This document shows, one piece after another, positions 38,627 through 47,796 of a stretch of 64,000 bases of DNA. A program made the position numbers and the translations under genes. The notes beneath the pieces are model-generated. The model was not told the origin of the DNA, searched no databases, and saw only the letters and a list, made by a program, of their open reading frames with translations. The stretch is from Collinsella sp. (lineage in GTDB: Bacteria > Actinomycetota > Coriobacteriia > Coriobacteriales > Coriobacteriaceae), in assembly GCA_019424965.1 (NCBI GenBank), contig JAHYYL010000006.1, positions 23,213 through 87,212 of the forward strand. Reading direction: 5' to 3'. Each line of letters begins with the position of its first letter. Position 1 is the stretch's first letter.

Positions 38627-38833
38627 GGGCGGCTCCTTTCACGGGAAAGTTCCCGTCTTAAAAAAGCACGGCCCGCCCAAGTGGCGGCGCCGCGCTCTAT
38701 CGTATTACGCTTGCATCTAGCCTACCCTGCACGACAAGCACGCAGGCGTGGCCGAAAAGCGGAACCACAGGTTGAACATTATTTGCTCAACGGCACGGGC
38801 GCGCCTGTCCGGGAGACGACGCGGCGCCGTGCA

Positions 38834-38874
38834 CAAAAAACGACCGGAGCGCGGGGCGTCCGCGATCCGGTCGT
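38834..38874 (-). terminator. Terminator of the pyrophosphatase gene
   Basis: Minus-strand ACGACCGGA...TCCGGTCGT stem followed by TTTTTTG, 19 bp after the ppaC stop. From here to the nhaA start at 38626 nothing else was recognised. Confidence 0.9.
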
Positions 38875-38893
38875 GGCGTTCGGTCAACTAAAC

Positions 38894-39817
38894 CTAGCAG
38901 GCGGCCATGATGGGGGCAGCGACCTGCTTCTTACGGGAGAGGACGCCCGGCATCCAGACGCCGTCGTGCTCATCGGCAATGCCCAGGCCCTTCTGAGCGG
39001 CCTCGGTCTCGCCCTCGAGCAGGACCTGCGAGCCCTCCTCCATGATGTCGGTGATGCACAGGACAATGCCGTCGGCGCCCTTCTCGGCGGCGTAGGCGCG
39101 CATGGCCTCGCGGATCTCGTCGATCATGCCGAGTGCGCGGCTCTTGTCGACGGTCTCGTACTGGCCAATGAGCAGCTTCTTGCCAGCGGGCTCGAACATC
39201 TTGATGTCGTTGCCGACCATCTCGGCTGCAGTGAAGGAGCCGGACGGACGGGTGAGGAAGACCTCCATGCCAAACTTGACCGGGTCGACGCCCACCTGCT
39301 CGCCGAGCTTGGCGGCGACGGCGCGGTCGACATCGGTGGTGGTGGGGCTCTTGAGCATGAGCGTGTCGGTCATCATGGCCGAGAGCAGCAGCTTGGCCTG
39401 TACGTCGGAAAGCTCAGCGCCGAGCACGCCGGCGAGCTTGGTGACGATGGTGCAGCTGGAGCCCCAGGGCAGGCAGATGTAATGCAGCGGGCCGGCGGTC
39501 TCGAAGTCGCCGATGCGGTGATGGTCGACGACGCCAAAGACCGTGGCGTCCTTAAGGCCCGCGACGGACTGGGCGGACTCGTTGTGGTCGGTGAGGACGA
39601 CAAGCTGACCGGCCTCGACGGACTCAATCACGCGGGGCTCGGCAATGCCGGCGTCGGCGAGCAGCTTGGCGGACTCTGCCGGAAGTTGGCCCAGGGCGCA
39701 GGCCTCGTAGGTGTTGCCGGCATACTCAACCTGGTTGAGCAGCTGGGACAGGACGACGGCGCTCATGATGGCGTCGTTATCGGGGTTCTGGTGACCAAAG
39801 ACAAGAACGTTTGCCAT
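38894..39817 (-). CDS. ppaC: Manganese-dependent inorganic pyrophosphatase (family II)
   Basis: A 307-residue DHH-family enzyme that hydrolyses pyrophosphate. Motifs: VFGHQNPDNDAIMSA (metal H-x-P-D-x-D), VVLTDHNES, VFGVVDHHRIGDF (DHH) and ICLPWGSSCTIVT. The C-terminal domain carries LTRPSGSF and VLSRKKQVAAP, including the conserved S-R-K-K-Q substrate motif. GGAGGATATCC precedes the ATG. It is transcribed alone. Confidence 0.95.
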   Translation of the reverse strand: MANVLVFGHQNPDNDAIMSAVVLSQLLNQVEYAGNTYEACALGQLPAESAKLLADAGIAEPRVIESVEAGQLVVLTDHNESAQSVAGLKDATVFGVVDHHRIGDFETAGPLHYICLPWGSSCTIVTKLAGVLGAELSDVQAKLLLSAMMTDTLMLKSPTTTDVDRAVAAKLGEQVGVDPVKFGMEVFLTRPSGSFTAAEMVGNDIKMFEPAGKKLLIGQYETVDKSRALGMIDEIREAMRAYAAEKGADGIVLCITDIMEEGSQVLLEGETEAAQKGLGIADEHDGVWMPGVLSRKKQVAAPIMAAC

Positions 39818-39983
39818 GGATATCCTCCACTTGATATGTGTACTTGGACGTAGCTATGGTAGCACGCCGATGCCGAGCCTTCGCAGACGGAAGGGCTACG
39901 GCATATTTTGGGGCAGGCATGGAGGCCAAGGCTGTCCCTTTTGCACCATGTTGGTGCAAAGTAACCTGGCCCCCTTGCACCAG

Positions 39984-40937
39984 CTATTTGCCGGCGGCGC
40001 GCAGGGCTACGTAAGCGGCACCGATGATGCCGGCGTCGTTGCCGAGCGAAGCGACCTTAATGGGCGTCTCGCGCGAGGCGGAGAGCGCGTACTGCTTAAA
40101 GTGCTCGCGGACCTTGTCGAGGTAGACATCGGCCGAAGCGGAAGCACCGCCGCCGATCAGGAACATCTCGGGATCGACCACGTTGGCAATAAGCGCCAGG
40201 GCGCGGCCGAGATAGTCGGCCATGGTATCGGCAGCTGCCAGCGCGAGCTTGTCACCCTCGCGGCAGGCCTGGAACACGTCCTTGGAATCAGAAGGCCCGG
40301 TGAGCTCGATGGGCTCGACGCCCGCCTTCTTGCACTCGGCAAGGTAGTTACTCACCACGCCGGTGGCGCTGGAATACTGCTCCAGATGGCCATGGCCGCC
40401 ACAGCCGCAGGTGCGCTCCTCAGCCGGGTTCAGGCACATGTGGCCAATCTCGCCGCCGGCACCCACAACGCCCGACACCACGTCGCCGTTGACGATAACG
40501 CCGCCACCCACGCCGGTACCAATGGTGACCATCACCACGTTCTGTACGCCCTTGGCAGAGCCGAGCCAGGCCTCGCCCATGGCAGCGGCGTTGGCATCGT
40601 TCTCGTATTTAACAACCGCGTCGGGGCAGTGCTCCTGAATGGCGACTCTTAGCTCGGGCAGGTTAATGGCAATGTTGGCCTTGACCTTGGCATCGCCCGA
40701 TGCCGGGATGGGGCACGGAACGGCCAGGCCAATACCCGCCACAAAGGCGCGCGGAATCTGGGCCTTGGCGACCACCTGGTCGATAGCCTCGGTCACCGCG
40801 GCAAAGCCCGCGGCGTCAACGATAGGCGGCGTGGGCACGCTGGCCTTGGCCAGCAGGTTACCGTCCTCGTCGAACAGGCCCTCCTTAACCGAAGTGCCGC
40901 CGACGTCGATGCCGATGTAATACTGCTTAGGTTCCAT
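39984..40937 (-). CDS. ROK-family sugar kinase (glucokinase-like)
   Basis: A 317-residue ROK kinase: YYIGIDVGGTSVKEGLFDEDGNLL (ATP site, residues 6-29), VKYENDANAAAMGEAWLG with the catalytic aspartate, TIGTGVGGGVIVNG, GEIGHMCLNP, and the zinc motif CGCGGHGHLEQYSS. These fit glucokinase GlcK. The start at 40937 (MEPKQYYIG) follows AAAGGCGGG. It lies beside a divergent GntR regulator and upstream of manA on the other strand, so hexose use is likely; mannose, GlcNAc or glucose as substrate is undecided. Confidence 0.88.
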   Translation of the reverse strand: MEPKQYYIGIDVGGTSVKEGLFDEDGNLLAKASVPTPPIVDAAGFAAVTEAIDQVVAKAQIPRAFVAGIGLAVPCPIPASGDAKVKANIAINLPELRVAIQEHCPDAVVKYENDANAAAMGEAWLGSAKGVQNVVMVTIGTGVGGGVIVNGDVVSGVVGAGGEIGHMCLNPAEERTCGCGGHGHLEQYSSATGVVSNYLAECKKAGVEPIELTGPSDSKDVFQACREGDKLALAAADTMADYLGRALALIANVVDPEMFLIGGGASASADVYLDKVREHFKQYALSASRETPIKVASLGNDAGIIGAAYVALRAAGK

Positions 40938-40992
40938 GGGAGCCCGCCTTTCTCGTTTAAACATTGCCTGTATGGTACCGCTCCCAAGGCAA

Positions 40993-41031
40993 AAACCTGC
41001 CAAAAAGGGGCAGGTTTGTTTTGGCAGGTTT
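40993..41031. promoter_or_regulatory. Alternative hairpins upstream of the ROK kinase gene
   Basis: AAACCTGCC at 40993-41001 can pair with GGCAGGTTT at either 41009-41017 or 41023-41031, giving two mutually exclusive hairpins. On the minus strand the last arm ends in GGTTTTTGCC. This could be an attenuator or leaky terminator 55 nt before the kinase. From 41032 to 41275 no gene was recognised. Confidence 0.45.
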
Positions 41032-41275
41032 TATCTGGGAAAACGCAAGGCATGAGATTCGGTTCGCTGGGCGGCAAAACGGCCCAACCCCATCTTCGAG
41101 CCGATCAATTTGCTCAATACCACATTATTCGAATGCATATTCATTTAGAGCGCTCTAGTTGATAAAGAGAAGCGTTTTTTAATTATATCTTTCTCGAACT
41201 TTTCAAAAACGCAATAGGGATGCTTAGGCGTGGACTATACTTTTTTATACTCAATCAAGCTGGAAAGGAGGTTCC

Positions 41276-41995
41276 ATGATTCCCAAATATGAGGCGATAG
41301 CTGCGGATATCCGCCGAAGCATCGAGGACGGCGTTCTTAAACCGGGCGACAAGCTACCCACCGTCGTTGAGTTCTGCGAGATCTATAGCGTTTCCAAAAT
41401 CACCGTCAAACGAGCTATTGAGCAGATTACCGATGAAGGTCTTGTTACCAGCCGGCGCGGATCGGGCACCTACGTTAAGGACACGGCGGGGCTTCCCGGC
41501 CAGGCGTTTTTCCAGGGCAAGAACGATCGCTCCCAGGGCTTTTCGTATGAGCACCGCGGGGAGAAGGTGACCTCGGTGGTCTACGATTTCTCGATTGTCA
41601 ATCCGCCAGCAGACGTCGCTGCCCAGCTGGGAATTGCCGAGGACGACTTTGCCTATCACATCGTGCGCGTGCGCCAGGTCGACGAGAAGCCCATCGTTAT
41701 CGAGTACACCTACATGCCCCTCGAGCTGATTCCGGGCCTTAAAAAGAAAGACCTGTATGGATCGGTCTACAGCTTCATCCGCAAGCAATGCGGGCTGAAG
41801 ATTTCGAGTTTCCACCGCACCATTCGCGCCGTAGCGGCAACCGAGGAAGAGGCTGAGCGCCTGAACACCAAACCCGGCTCTCCCCTGCTCGAGCTCAACC
41901 AGATTGGCTTTTTGGATAGCGGCACCGCCTTTGAGCATTCGATCTCGCGCAACGTTGGTGACCGCTTTGAGCTGCACAACGTAACGTTGGCATAG
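41276..41995 (+). CDS. GntR-family (HutC/UTRA) regulator
   Basis: A 239-residue regulator. N-terminal winged helix: IPKYEAIAADIRRSIEDGVLKPGDKLPTVVEFCEIYSVSKITVKRAIEQITDEGLVTSRRGSGTYV (residues 2-67). C-terminal UTRA domain: FAYHIVRVRQVDEKPIVIEYTYMP and GSPLLELNQIGFLDSGTAFEHSISRNVGDRFEL. It is close to the ROK kinase (divergent) and manA (same strand, 75 bp later) and probably controls one or both through a sugar phosphate. GGAAAGGAGGTTCC precedes the ATG. Confidence 0.9.
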   Translation: MIPKYEAIAADIRRSIEDGVLKPGDKLPTVVEFCEIYSVSKITVKRAIEQITDEGLVTSRRGSGTYVKDTAGLPGQAFFQGKNDRSQGFSYEHRGEKVTSVVYDFSIVNPPADVAAQLGIAEDDFAYHIVRVRQVDEKPIVIEYTYMPLELIPGLKKKDLYGSVYSFIRKQCGLKISSFHRTIRAVAATEEEAERLNTKPGSPLLELNQIGFLDSGTAFEHSISRNVGDRFELHNVTLA

Positions 41996-42070
41996 GTTTT
42001 TGTAGTCATGCGGGCGCTCGTTACGGCTCGTTTAGAGTGGGCGGCCGCGCAACACCATGGGGGTATGAAC

Positions 42071-43003
42071 ATGTCCGATTTGATTAAACTGACGCCGATC
42101 TTTCACGAGAAGATCTGGGGCGGCCGCCAGCTCGAAACCGTATTTGGTTATGACATTCCCGAGGGTCCCATCGGTGAGTGCTGGGCCATCTCGGCACACC
42201 CCAACGGCGACTGCCAGATCGCTGAGGGCCCGTACGCCGGTCACACGCTGTCATGGCTGTGGGCCGAGCACCGCGAGCTCTTTGGCAACTGCGAGGGCAA
42301 GGAGTTCCCGCTGCTCATTAAGATTCTGGACGCCAAGGACGACCTTTCGATCCAGATCCATCCCAATGACGAGTACGCCGCCGAGCACGAGAACGGCAGC
42401 CTGGGCAAAACCGAGTGCTGGTATGTACTGGACTGCGAGCCCGGCGCCACGATCATCGTCGGACAGCGCGCGCACGACCGCGCCGAGGCCGCGCGTATGA
42501 TCGAGGACGGCCGCTGGGACGACATGCTCAACGTGCTGCCGATTCACAAGGGCGACTTTTTCCAGATTGATTCCGGTACCGTGCACGCCATCAAGACCGG
42601 CACGCTCATTTTGGAGACGCAGCAGTCGAGCGACGTGACGTATCGCCTGTACGACTACGACCGTCCCGGCACCGACGGCAAACTGCGTCCCCTGCACATT
42701 GAGCAGAGCCTCGACTGCATCGACTTTGATGCTCAGGCTCCGACCGACGGCACCGTGACCGCGCCCGAAGTCGACGGCGTGACCGAGCTCGAGTCCAACT
42801 CCTGCTACACCGTCGATCGCGTGCGCGTCGACGGCAGCAAGACCCTCGAGCAGCGCTGGCCCTTCATGTGTCTGTCGGTCATCGACGGCGAAGGCACCGT
42901 CTGCGGCGACCCCGTCCACAAGGGAAGCCACCTGCTAGCTCCGAGCACCGTCAGCTCCATTGACCTCGAAGGCAAGATGGAACTGATCATCAGCCACCTG
43001 TAA
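42071..43003 (+). CDS. manA: Mannose-6-phosphate isomerase (type I, short form)
   Basis: Interconverts mannose-6-P and fructose-6-P. The 310-residue zinc cupin has LTPIFHEKIWGGRQLETVF, GECWAISAHPNGDC, the metal block IQIHPNDEYAAEHENGSLGKTECWYVLD, HKGDFFQIDSGTVHAI and ILETQQSSDVTYRLYDYDR. The start is the ATG at 42071, seven bases after GGGGG; the ATG at 42065 is too close to that site. It shares a strand with the GntR gene. A long hairpin element starts 18 bases after its stop. Confidence 0.92.
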   Translation: MSDLIKLTPIFHEKIWGGRQLETVFGYDIPEGPIGECWAISAHPNGDCQIAEGPYAGHTLSWLWAEHRELFGNCEGKEFPLLIKILDAKDDLSIQIHPNDEYAAEHENGSLGKTECWYVLDCEPGATIIVGQRAHDRAEAARMIEDGRWDDMLNVLPIHKGDFFQIDSGTVHAIKTGTLILETQQSSDVTYRLYDYDRPGTDGKLRPLHIEQSLDCIDFDAQAPTDGTVTAPEVDGVTELESNSCYTVDRVRVDGSKTLEQRWPFMCLSVIDGEGTVCGDPVHKGSHLLAPSTVSSIDLEGKMELIISHL

Positions 43004-43020
43004 GCTACCGGTCCCCGAGC

Positions 43021-43151
43021 GCTCGCCGGGACGGGGCGCGGGGTTTGGTCGCCTGCTCGGACAGTCCTGCTCGCACGGAGAGCACATTAAGTGCTCTCCG
43101 GCTCGTGCGGAACTCGCGATCGACCAAACCCCGCGCCCCGTCCCGGCGAGC
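43021..43151 (+). repeat. 3'-end long hairpin element after manA (element F)
   Basis: A 31-bp perfect inverted repeat (43021-43051 with 43121-43151) starting right after the manA stop encloses a 69-nt core. The core contains GAGCACATTAAGTGCTC and CCTGCTCGGACAGTCCTGC. The same core in the opposite direction sits in the element at 43302-43431 next to pcrA, with unrelated outer stems. Confidence 0.9.
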
Positions 43152-43182
43152 CTCCGACTAGCAACAACAATCACAACGCAAC

Positions 43183-43218
43183 AAGGGGCTCCCCCGTTCA
43201 TCAACGGAGGAGCCCCTT
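43183..43218. terminator. Hairpin between manA and pcrA
   Basis: AAGGGGCTCC pairs with GGAGCCCCTT, with an inner CGTT/AACG pair. It is a strong symmetric stem but lacks a clear T run; it may end transcripts from both convergent genes. Confidence 0.55.
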
Positions 43219-43301
43219 GCCATATCTAGCTATCAGCCCACCCGGCTCTCCAGACCAAAAAACGAACGAGCAAAGCGACGTTCGCAAGCAGCGTTATCAA
43301 A

Positions 43302-43431
43302 GGACCTGGGAGGGCGTATGGGGCAACATCGATCGCGAGTTCCGCACGCAAAGGAGAGCACTTAATGTGCTCTCCGTCTTGCGCAGGACTGTCCGAGCAG
43401 GCGATGTTGCCCCATACGCCCGCCCGGGTCC
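43302..43431 (-). repeat. 3'-end long hairpin element after pcrA (element G)
   Basis: Outer arms 43302-43331 and 43402-43431 are complementary with two mismatches. They enclose a 70-nt core that is the reverse complement of the core after manA, with about 60 identical bases. Read on the minus strand, it begins 7 bp after the pcrA stop in the same gene-relative orientation as the manA copy. Confidence 0.9.
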
Positions 43432-43438
43432 GCCGGGA

Positions 43439-46339
43439 TTACGACAACTTGACGATCGGTGCAAAGCCCTTCATGAGCTTTTTAGTCTGGCCGGTCTTTT
43501 CGAACTGGACCTCGATCATGTCTCCGGCGACCGAGATCACGGTACCCGTGCCAAAGGTCTTGTGGCTCACGGTATCGCCCGCGGCAAAGTCCTGCGACGC
43601 GCTGGCGCGATCGACCTTGCGCTCCACCGTCGGCGACACCTTGGACGACGGCTTTTTGGCTCGCGGCGCGCCCGAGCCAAAGGTCGAGGCGACACGGCCG
43701 GCGTCGGGTGAGACCCCGCGATGACGCTCGGTCCCGTAGCTGCTGCCGCCAAAGAAATCGTCGAAGCTCGATCCGCCGCGCGAACCGGAACCGCCGGTCG
43801 AGCGCGTATGCGAGCCAAACACCTTGCCGCCATACATGTCCGAGCCCATACCCGAGCCAAACGTGCCGTGGCGGTCGCCGCGCTTCTCCCAGCCCGTGCC
43901 CTCAAAACCGGCAGAACCGATGCCGCTAAACTCGATGTCCTCAAACGGAATCTCGTTGAGGAAACGCGAACGCGGGTTGGCAGAAGTCGAGCCGTAGGTG
44001 CGACGCGTGGCCGCATAGGTCAAGAACAGGCGCTTACGAGCGCGCGTAATGGCAACGTAGGCCAGGCGACGCTCCTCCTCGAGCTTGCCCGGATCGTCAC
44101 TACCGCCAAAGTCGTGCACGTGCGGAAAGATACCCTCCTCCATGCCGGCCACGAACACCGCCGGGAACTCCAGGCCCTTAGCGGAGTGGATGGTCATCAT
44201 GGTGATGGCATGCGTCTCGCCGGCCAGGGAATCCAAGTCGGAACGCAGGGCCAGCCACTCCATGAGTGCCGGCAGCGCCTTGCAGGTGAGCGGGCCGTAG
44301 GTGCGCTCGATCTCGTCGGCATGCATGGCACCCGCCGGCATCTCCGTCGGCGCGGCATACGCGTTGCCCGCGATGGCGGCGGCCAGGGCATCCTGCGGAG
44401 ACAGCGCCGGAGCGGCCAAGCTATCGAGCGGATTAGAGCCCGCGGCGTCACGGGCGCCGACGAGTGCCTCAAACGAGGATGCCGAGGCGGACGGCCCCGG
44501 TTCGGGCGCGGGCGCGCTCACCACGACGGGCTCGGGCTCGGCACCGGCAGGCACATCGGCAACACCGGCCGCGCGCAGCTCTTCCAAGCTCTCGAGCGTA
44601 CCCTCGATATCCTCGTGCGTCTCCTCAAATTCGGCGGCGACGCCCAGGAATTCCTGGATGTTCTCGGCACGGCTCTCGGACTCCATGGTGCCCTCGGCGC
44701 GAAACGCCTGCAGCAGGCCCGTCTTATCGACAATCATCTCGACAACGTCCTTGAGCTCGCCGTCCATGCGGCGACCCTCGCGCACCAGCGACACAAAGCT
44801 CGACAGGCCATTGCGCACCTTGGCGCTAAACATGCCGGTTTCGGCGCACGCGATCTCGCAAGCCTGGAAGAACGAGCAACGGTTGTCGCGCGCCAGCTGC
44901 TCAATCTTTTGAATCGAGGTGGAGCCGATACCGCGGCGCGGCGTGTTGATGACGCGCTTGACGCTCATCTCGTCTGCCGGGTTCACGATCATCTTGAGGT
45001 AGGCCATGACGTCGCGGATCTCGGCACGGTCGAAGAATCGCGTGCCGCCCACGATCTTGTAGGGCACGCCCGCGCGCAGGAACATATCTTCGAGGATACG
45101 CGACTGGGCGTTGGTGCGGTAGAACACGGCAATATCGTCGTAACTCGTGCCCTTGGAGTGCAGCTTTTCGATCTCGCCGGCAATCCAGCGGCCCTCGTCG
45201 CGCTCATCGCTTGCCTGGAAGGCCTGGATCTTCTCGCCGTCGCCCTCGGCCGTAAACAGGCGCTTGTCCTTGCGCTGCGAGTTGTGGCGCACCACGGCAT
45301 TGGCGGCGCTCAGGATGTGACCCGTGGAACGATAGTTCTGCTCCAGCTTGACGGTCTTGCAGTTTTTAAAGTCCTTCTCAAAGTCCAGGATGTTGGTGAT
45401 GTCGGCGCCGCGCCAGCTATAAATGGACTGGTCATCGTCGCCTACGACCATGAGGTTTTGGTACTTGGCGGCCAGCAGGTTGGCGATCTCGTACTGGACG
45501 TGGTTGGTGTCCTGATACTCGTCAACGCTAATGTAGCGGAAGCGCTCTTGGTACTTGTCGAGTACCTCAGGGCGGGTGCGCAGCAGCTCGAGCGTGCGCA
45601 CGAGCAGGTCGTCGAAGTCCATTGCGTTGGCGGCGCGCAGGCGGCGCTCCAGCTCCAAGTAGACCTGCGCGGCCTTTTTGTCGTTGGGGCTATCGGCGGA
45701 CTTGAGCATGTCCTCGGGCCCGATCATGGCGTTTTTGGCCGAGCTGATCTTGCTGCGGATCATGTTGATGGGGAACTGCTTTTGCTCGATGCCAAGTGCC
45801 TGCATAATGTCGCGCACCATGCGCTTTGAGTCATCGTCATCGTAGATGGTGAACTGGCCGGTGTAGCCCAGCAGATCGGCGTCCTCGCGCAGCATGCGCA
45901 CGCACATGGCATGGAAGGTGCACACCCACATGCCACGGGTGCCGCTGGGGATGAGTGCCGTCAGACGCTCGCGCATCTCTGCCGCAGCCTTGTTGGTAAA
46001 CGTAATGGCAAGAACCTGCCAAGGCTTAACACCCAGGTCGCCGAGCATATGTGCGATACGGAAGGTCAAGACGCGGGTCTTGCCCGAGCCGGCGCCGGCG
46101 AGCACCAGCAACGGGCCCTCGGTGGACAGGACCGCCTCGCGCTGGGCGGGATTAAGGCTGTCGATGTCGACGAGCGGCTTGGCGGGCTTGGGCGCCGGCG
46201 CGGGAGCGTCGTAGATGTCGAGCGGAACGAGCTCGGGCTCCGGCGCAGCGGGGGCGGTGTATGCATCGAGTGGCACGGGTTCCGGCGCGGGCGGCACGGG
46301 TACCGCGGCGTTCTTTTCCCAGGGCAAGGGCTGGGTCAT
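43439..46339 (-). CDS. pcrA: ATP-dependent DNA helicase PcrA/UvrD
   Basis: A superfamily 1A 3'-5' helicase for repair and removal of RecA or replication blocks. Start at 46339 (MTQPLPWEKN) after GAGGAG. Motif order: a Pro/Ala-rich N-terminal extension (1-55), Walker A AGAGSGKTRV (81-90), ITFTNKAAAEMRERL, VDEYQDTNHVQYE, GDDDQSIYSWRGAD, EQNYRSTGHIL, TIHSAKGLEFPAVFVAGMEEGIFPH and VAITRARKRLFLTYA. It has 966 residues; PcrA usually has about 720-780. Excess lies in a Pro/Ala/Glu-rich insert of about 110 residues in the 2B region (after LESLEELRAAG) and a Gly/Ser-rich linker before the C-terminal Tudor-like KTFGTGTVISVAGDMIEVQF domain. Confidence 0.94.
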   Translation of the reverse strand: MTQPLPWEKNAAVPVPPAPEPVPLDAYTAPAAPEPELVPLDIYDAPAPAPKPAKPLVDIDSLNPAQREAVLSTEGPLLVLAGAGSGKTRVLTFRIAHMLGDLGVKPWQVLAITFTNKAAAEMRERLTALIPSGTRGMWVCTFHAMCVRMLREDADLLGYTGQFTIYDDDDSKRMVRDIMQALGIEQKQFPINMIRSKISSAKNAMIGPEDMLKSADSPNDKKAAQVYLELERRLRAANAMDFDDLLVRTLELLRTRPEVLDKYQERFRYISVDEYQDTNHVQYEIANLLAAKYQNLMVVGDDDQSIYSWRGADITNILDFEKDFKNCKTVKLEQNYRSTGHILSAANAVVRHNSQRKDKRLFTAEGDGEKIQAFQASDERDEGRWIAGEIEKLHSKGTSYDDIAVFYRTNAQSRILEDMFLRAGVPYKIVGGTRFFDRAEIRDVMAYLKMIVNPADEMSVKRVINTPRRGIGSTSIQKIEQLARDNRCSFFQACEIACAETGMFSAKVRNGLSSFVSLVREGRRMDGELKDVVEMIVDKTGLLQAFRAEGTMESESRAENIQEFLGVAAEFEETHEDIEGTLESLEELRAAGVADVPAGAEPEPVVVSAPAPEPGPSASASSFEALVGARDAAGSNPLDSLAAPALSPQDALAAAIAGNAYAAPTEMPAGAMHADEIERTYGPLTCKALPALMEWLALRSDLDSLAGETHAITMMTIHSAKGLEFPAVFVAGMEEGIFPHVHDFGGSDDPGKLEEERRLAYVAITRARKRLFLTYAATRRTYGSTSANPRSRFLNEIPFEDIEFSGIGSAGFEGTGWEKRGDRHGTFGSGMGSDMYGGKVFGSHTRSTGGSGSRGGSSFDDFFGGSSYGTERHRGVSPDAGRVASTFGSGAPRAKKPSSKVSPTVERKVDRASASQDFAAGDTVSHKTFGTGTVISVAGDMIEVQFEKTGQTKKLMKGFAPIVKLS

Positions 46340-46567
46340 GGGCGACTCCTCATCTGACGGACGGCGCGCCTGCGGGCAGCGCCATAGTTTGAGCCGTACC
46401 AGTATACCGAGCCGCGCGGACACCGACGCAAATCACACCACGACTCCGTGCGTCACCGTCAGGCGCGCCCCATCGGATTTGGCGCAATGGGTTCAGGTTA
46501 CTTTGCACCAATCTAATGACAATCACGAAACCGCCGATGTCATGGCCGCCGCGCAGCGTCAACCAAG

Positions 46568-47548
46568 TTACAGGCCGAGCATAGGCTCCAGAACGAAGAA
46601 GTACGCGAGCACCACGATGCCCAGGATGATGCGGTAGACGCCGAAGCACTTGAAGTCGTGACGGCGAACGAAGCCCATAAGCCACTTGATGGCAATGAGC
46701 GACACCACAAAGGCGACGACGCAGCCCACGCCCAAGATGGCGATCTCGTTGGTGCCGAACGTGCCGCCCTTGATGAAGTACTTGACCAGCTTGAGCGCAC
46801 TCGCGCCAAACATGACAGGGATGGCCAGGAAGAACGTGAACTTAGACGCCACCGAGCGCGTGCAGCCCAAAAGCAGGCCGCCGATGATGGTAGAACCGGA
46901 GCGAGACGTACCAGGCACCAGCGAAAGCACCTGGAAGCAGCCGATACCCAGCGCAGTCTTCCAGCTGAGGTCCTCGAGCGTGGCGATGGAGCCAAAGTCC
47001 AGGCTCTCGTCATCGTCCTCATCCTCAGCGGTAGCCGTGGCGGGCGCCGCAAAGTGCGCACCGGCGGGACGTCCACCCGACACCACAGCACGCGAACCAA
47101 ACGAACCGGCAACGGCCATTTCCTCGCGCTTGTTTGCGCGCCAGTTCTCGATCACGATAAACAGCACGCCGTACACAATGAGCGCCAGCGCCACGACGGG
47201 AGCATTGTAGAAATGCTCCTCCATCCAGTCGTTGAGCGGCAGGCCGATCGTCGCGGCGGGAATGCAGCCGAGCACAATCTTGCCCCACAGCACCCAGGTG
47301 CCGCGACGGCCCTCCTTGCCCTTGCTGGGTGAGAACGGATTGAGCTCATGGAAGAACAGGACGCAGACGGCCAGAATGGCGCCGAGCTGAATCACGACCA
47401 GGAACATATTCCAGAACGTCTCGCTCACGTTCATCTTGACGAACTCGTCCACCAAGATCATGTGACCGGTCGACGAAACAGGCAGCCATTCGGTGATGCC
47501 CTCAACCAGGCCCATGAAGGCAGATTTTAGAAGCTCGATAATATCCAA
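46568..47548 (-). CDS. uppP: Undecaprenyl-diphosphatase UppP/BacA
   Basis: A membrane phosphatase that recycles the lipid carrier for peptidoglycan; overproduction gives bacitracin resistance. Start is a TTG at 47548 five bases after GAGGGGG, giving MDIIELLKSAFMG. Signatures: LVEGITEWLPVSSTGHM (residues 14-30) and LSLVPGTSRSGSTIIGGL (about 209-226). It has 326 residues against about 270 usually; the extra is a loop at residues 145-187 rich in Ala and Gly, then acidic (TATAEDEDDDESLDFGS), between two membrane segments. The open frame upstream of the TTG has no family similarity. Confidence 0.92.
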   Translation of the reverse strand: MDIIELLKSAFMGLVEGITEWLPVSSTGHMILVDEFVKMNVSETFWNMFLVVIQLGAILAVCVLFFHELNPFSPSKGKEGRRGTWVLWGKIVLGCIPAATIGLPLNDWMEEHFYNAPVVALALIVYGVLFIVIENWRANKREEMAVAGSFGSRAVVSGGRPAGAHFAAPATATAEDEDDDESLDFGSIATLEDLSWKTALGIGCFQVLSLVPGTSRSGSTIIGGLLLGCTRSVASKFTFFLAIPVMFGASALKLVKYFIKGGTFGTNEIAILGVGCVVAFVVSLIAIKWLMGFVRRHDFKCFGVYRIILGIVVLAYFFVLEPMLGL

Positions 47549-47796
47549 AGGGACCCCCTCGTTAGACACCCGCCGATATTGTTCTGCGGACGGTGCGGGC
47601 GATGTCCCATTATCAACCGTTGGCGGCGCGCCTGCGCCTACCCTTACCAAAAAACTCGCCCGTTCACAGAATTGCGAGCGGTCAAACCCAAATCCTTGGG
47701 TATAACTGCAACAAGATAAAGTGTCCGGCGGCCAACGCGCCCGCGCCCGCCCGATGCACGAGCCCCGCGCCCGTGCGATAGACCAAGGAGGAAACC

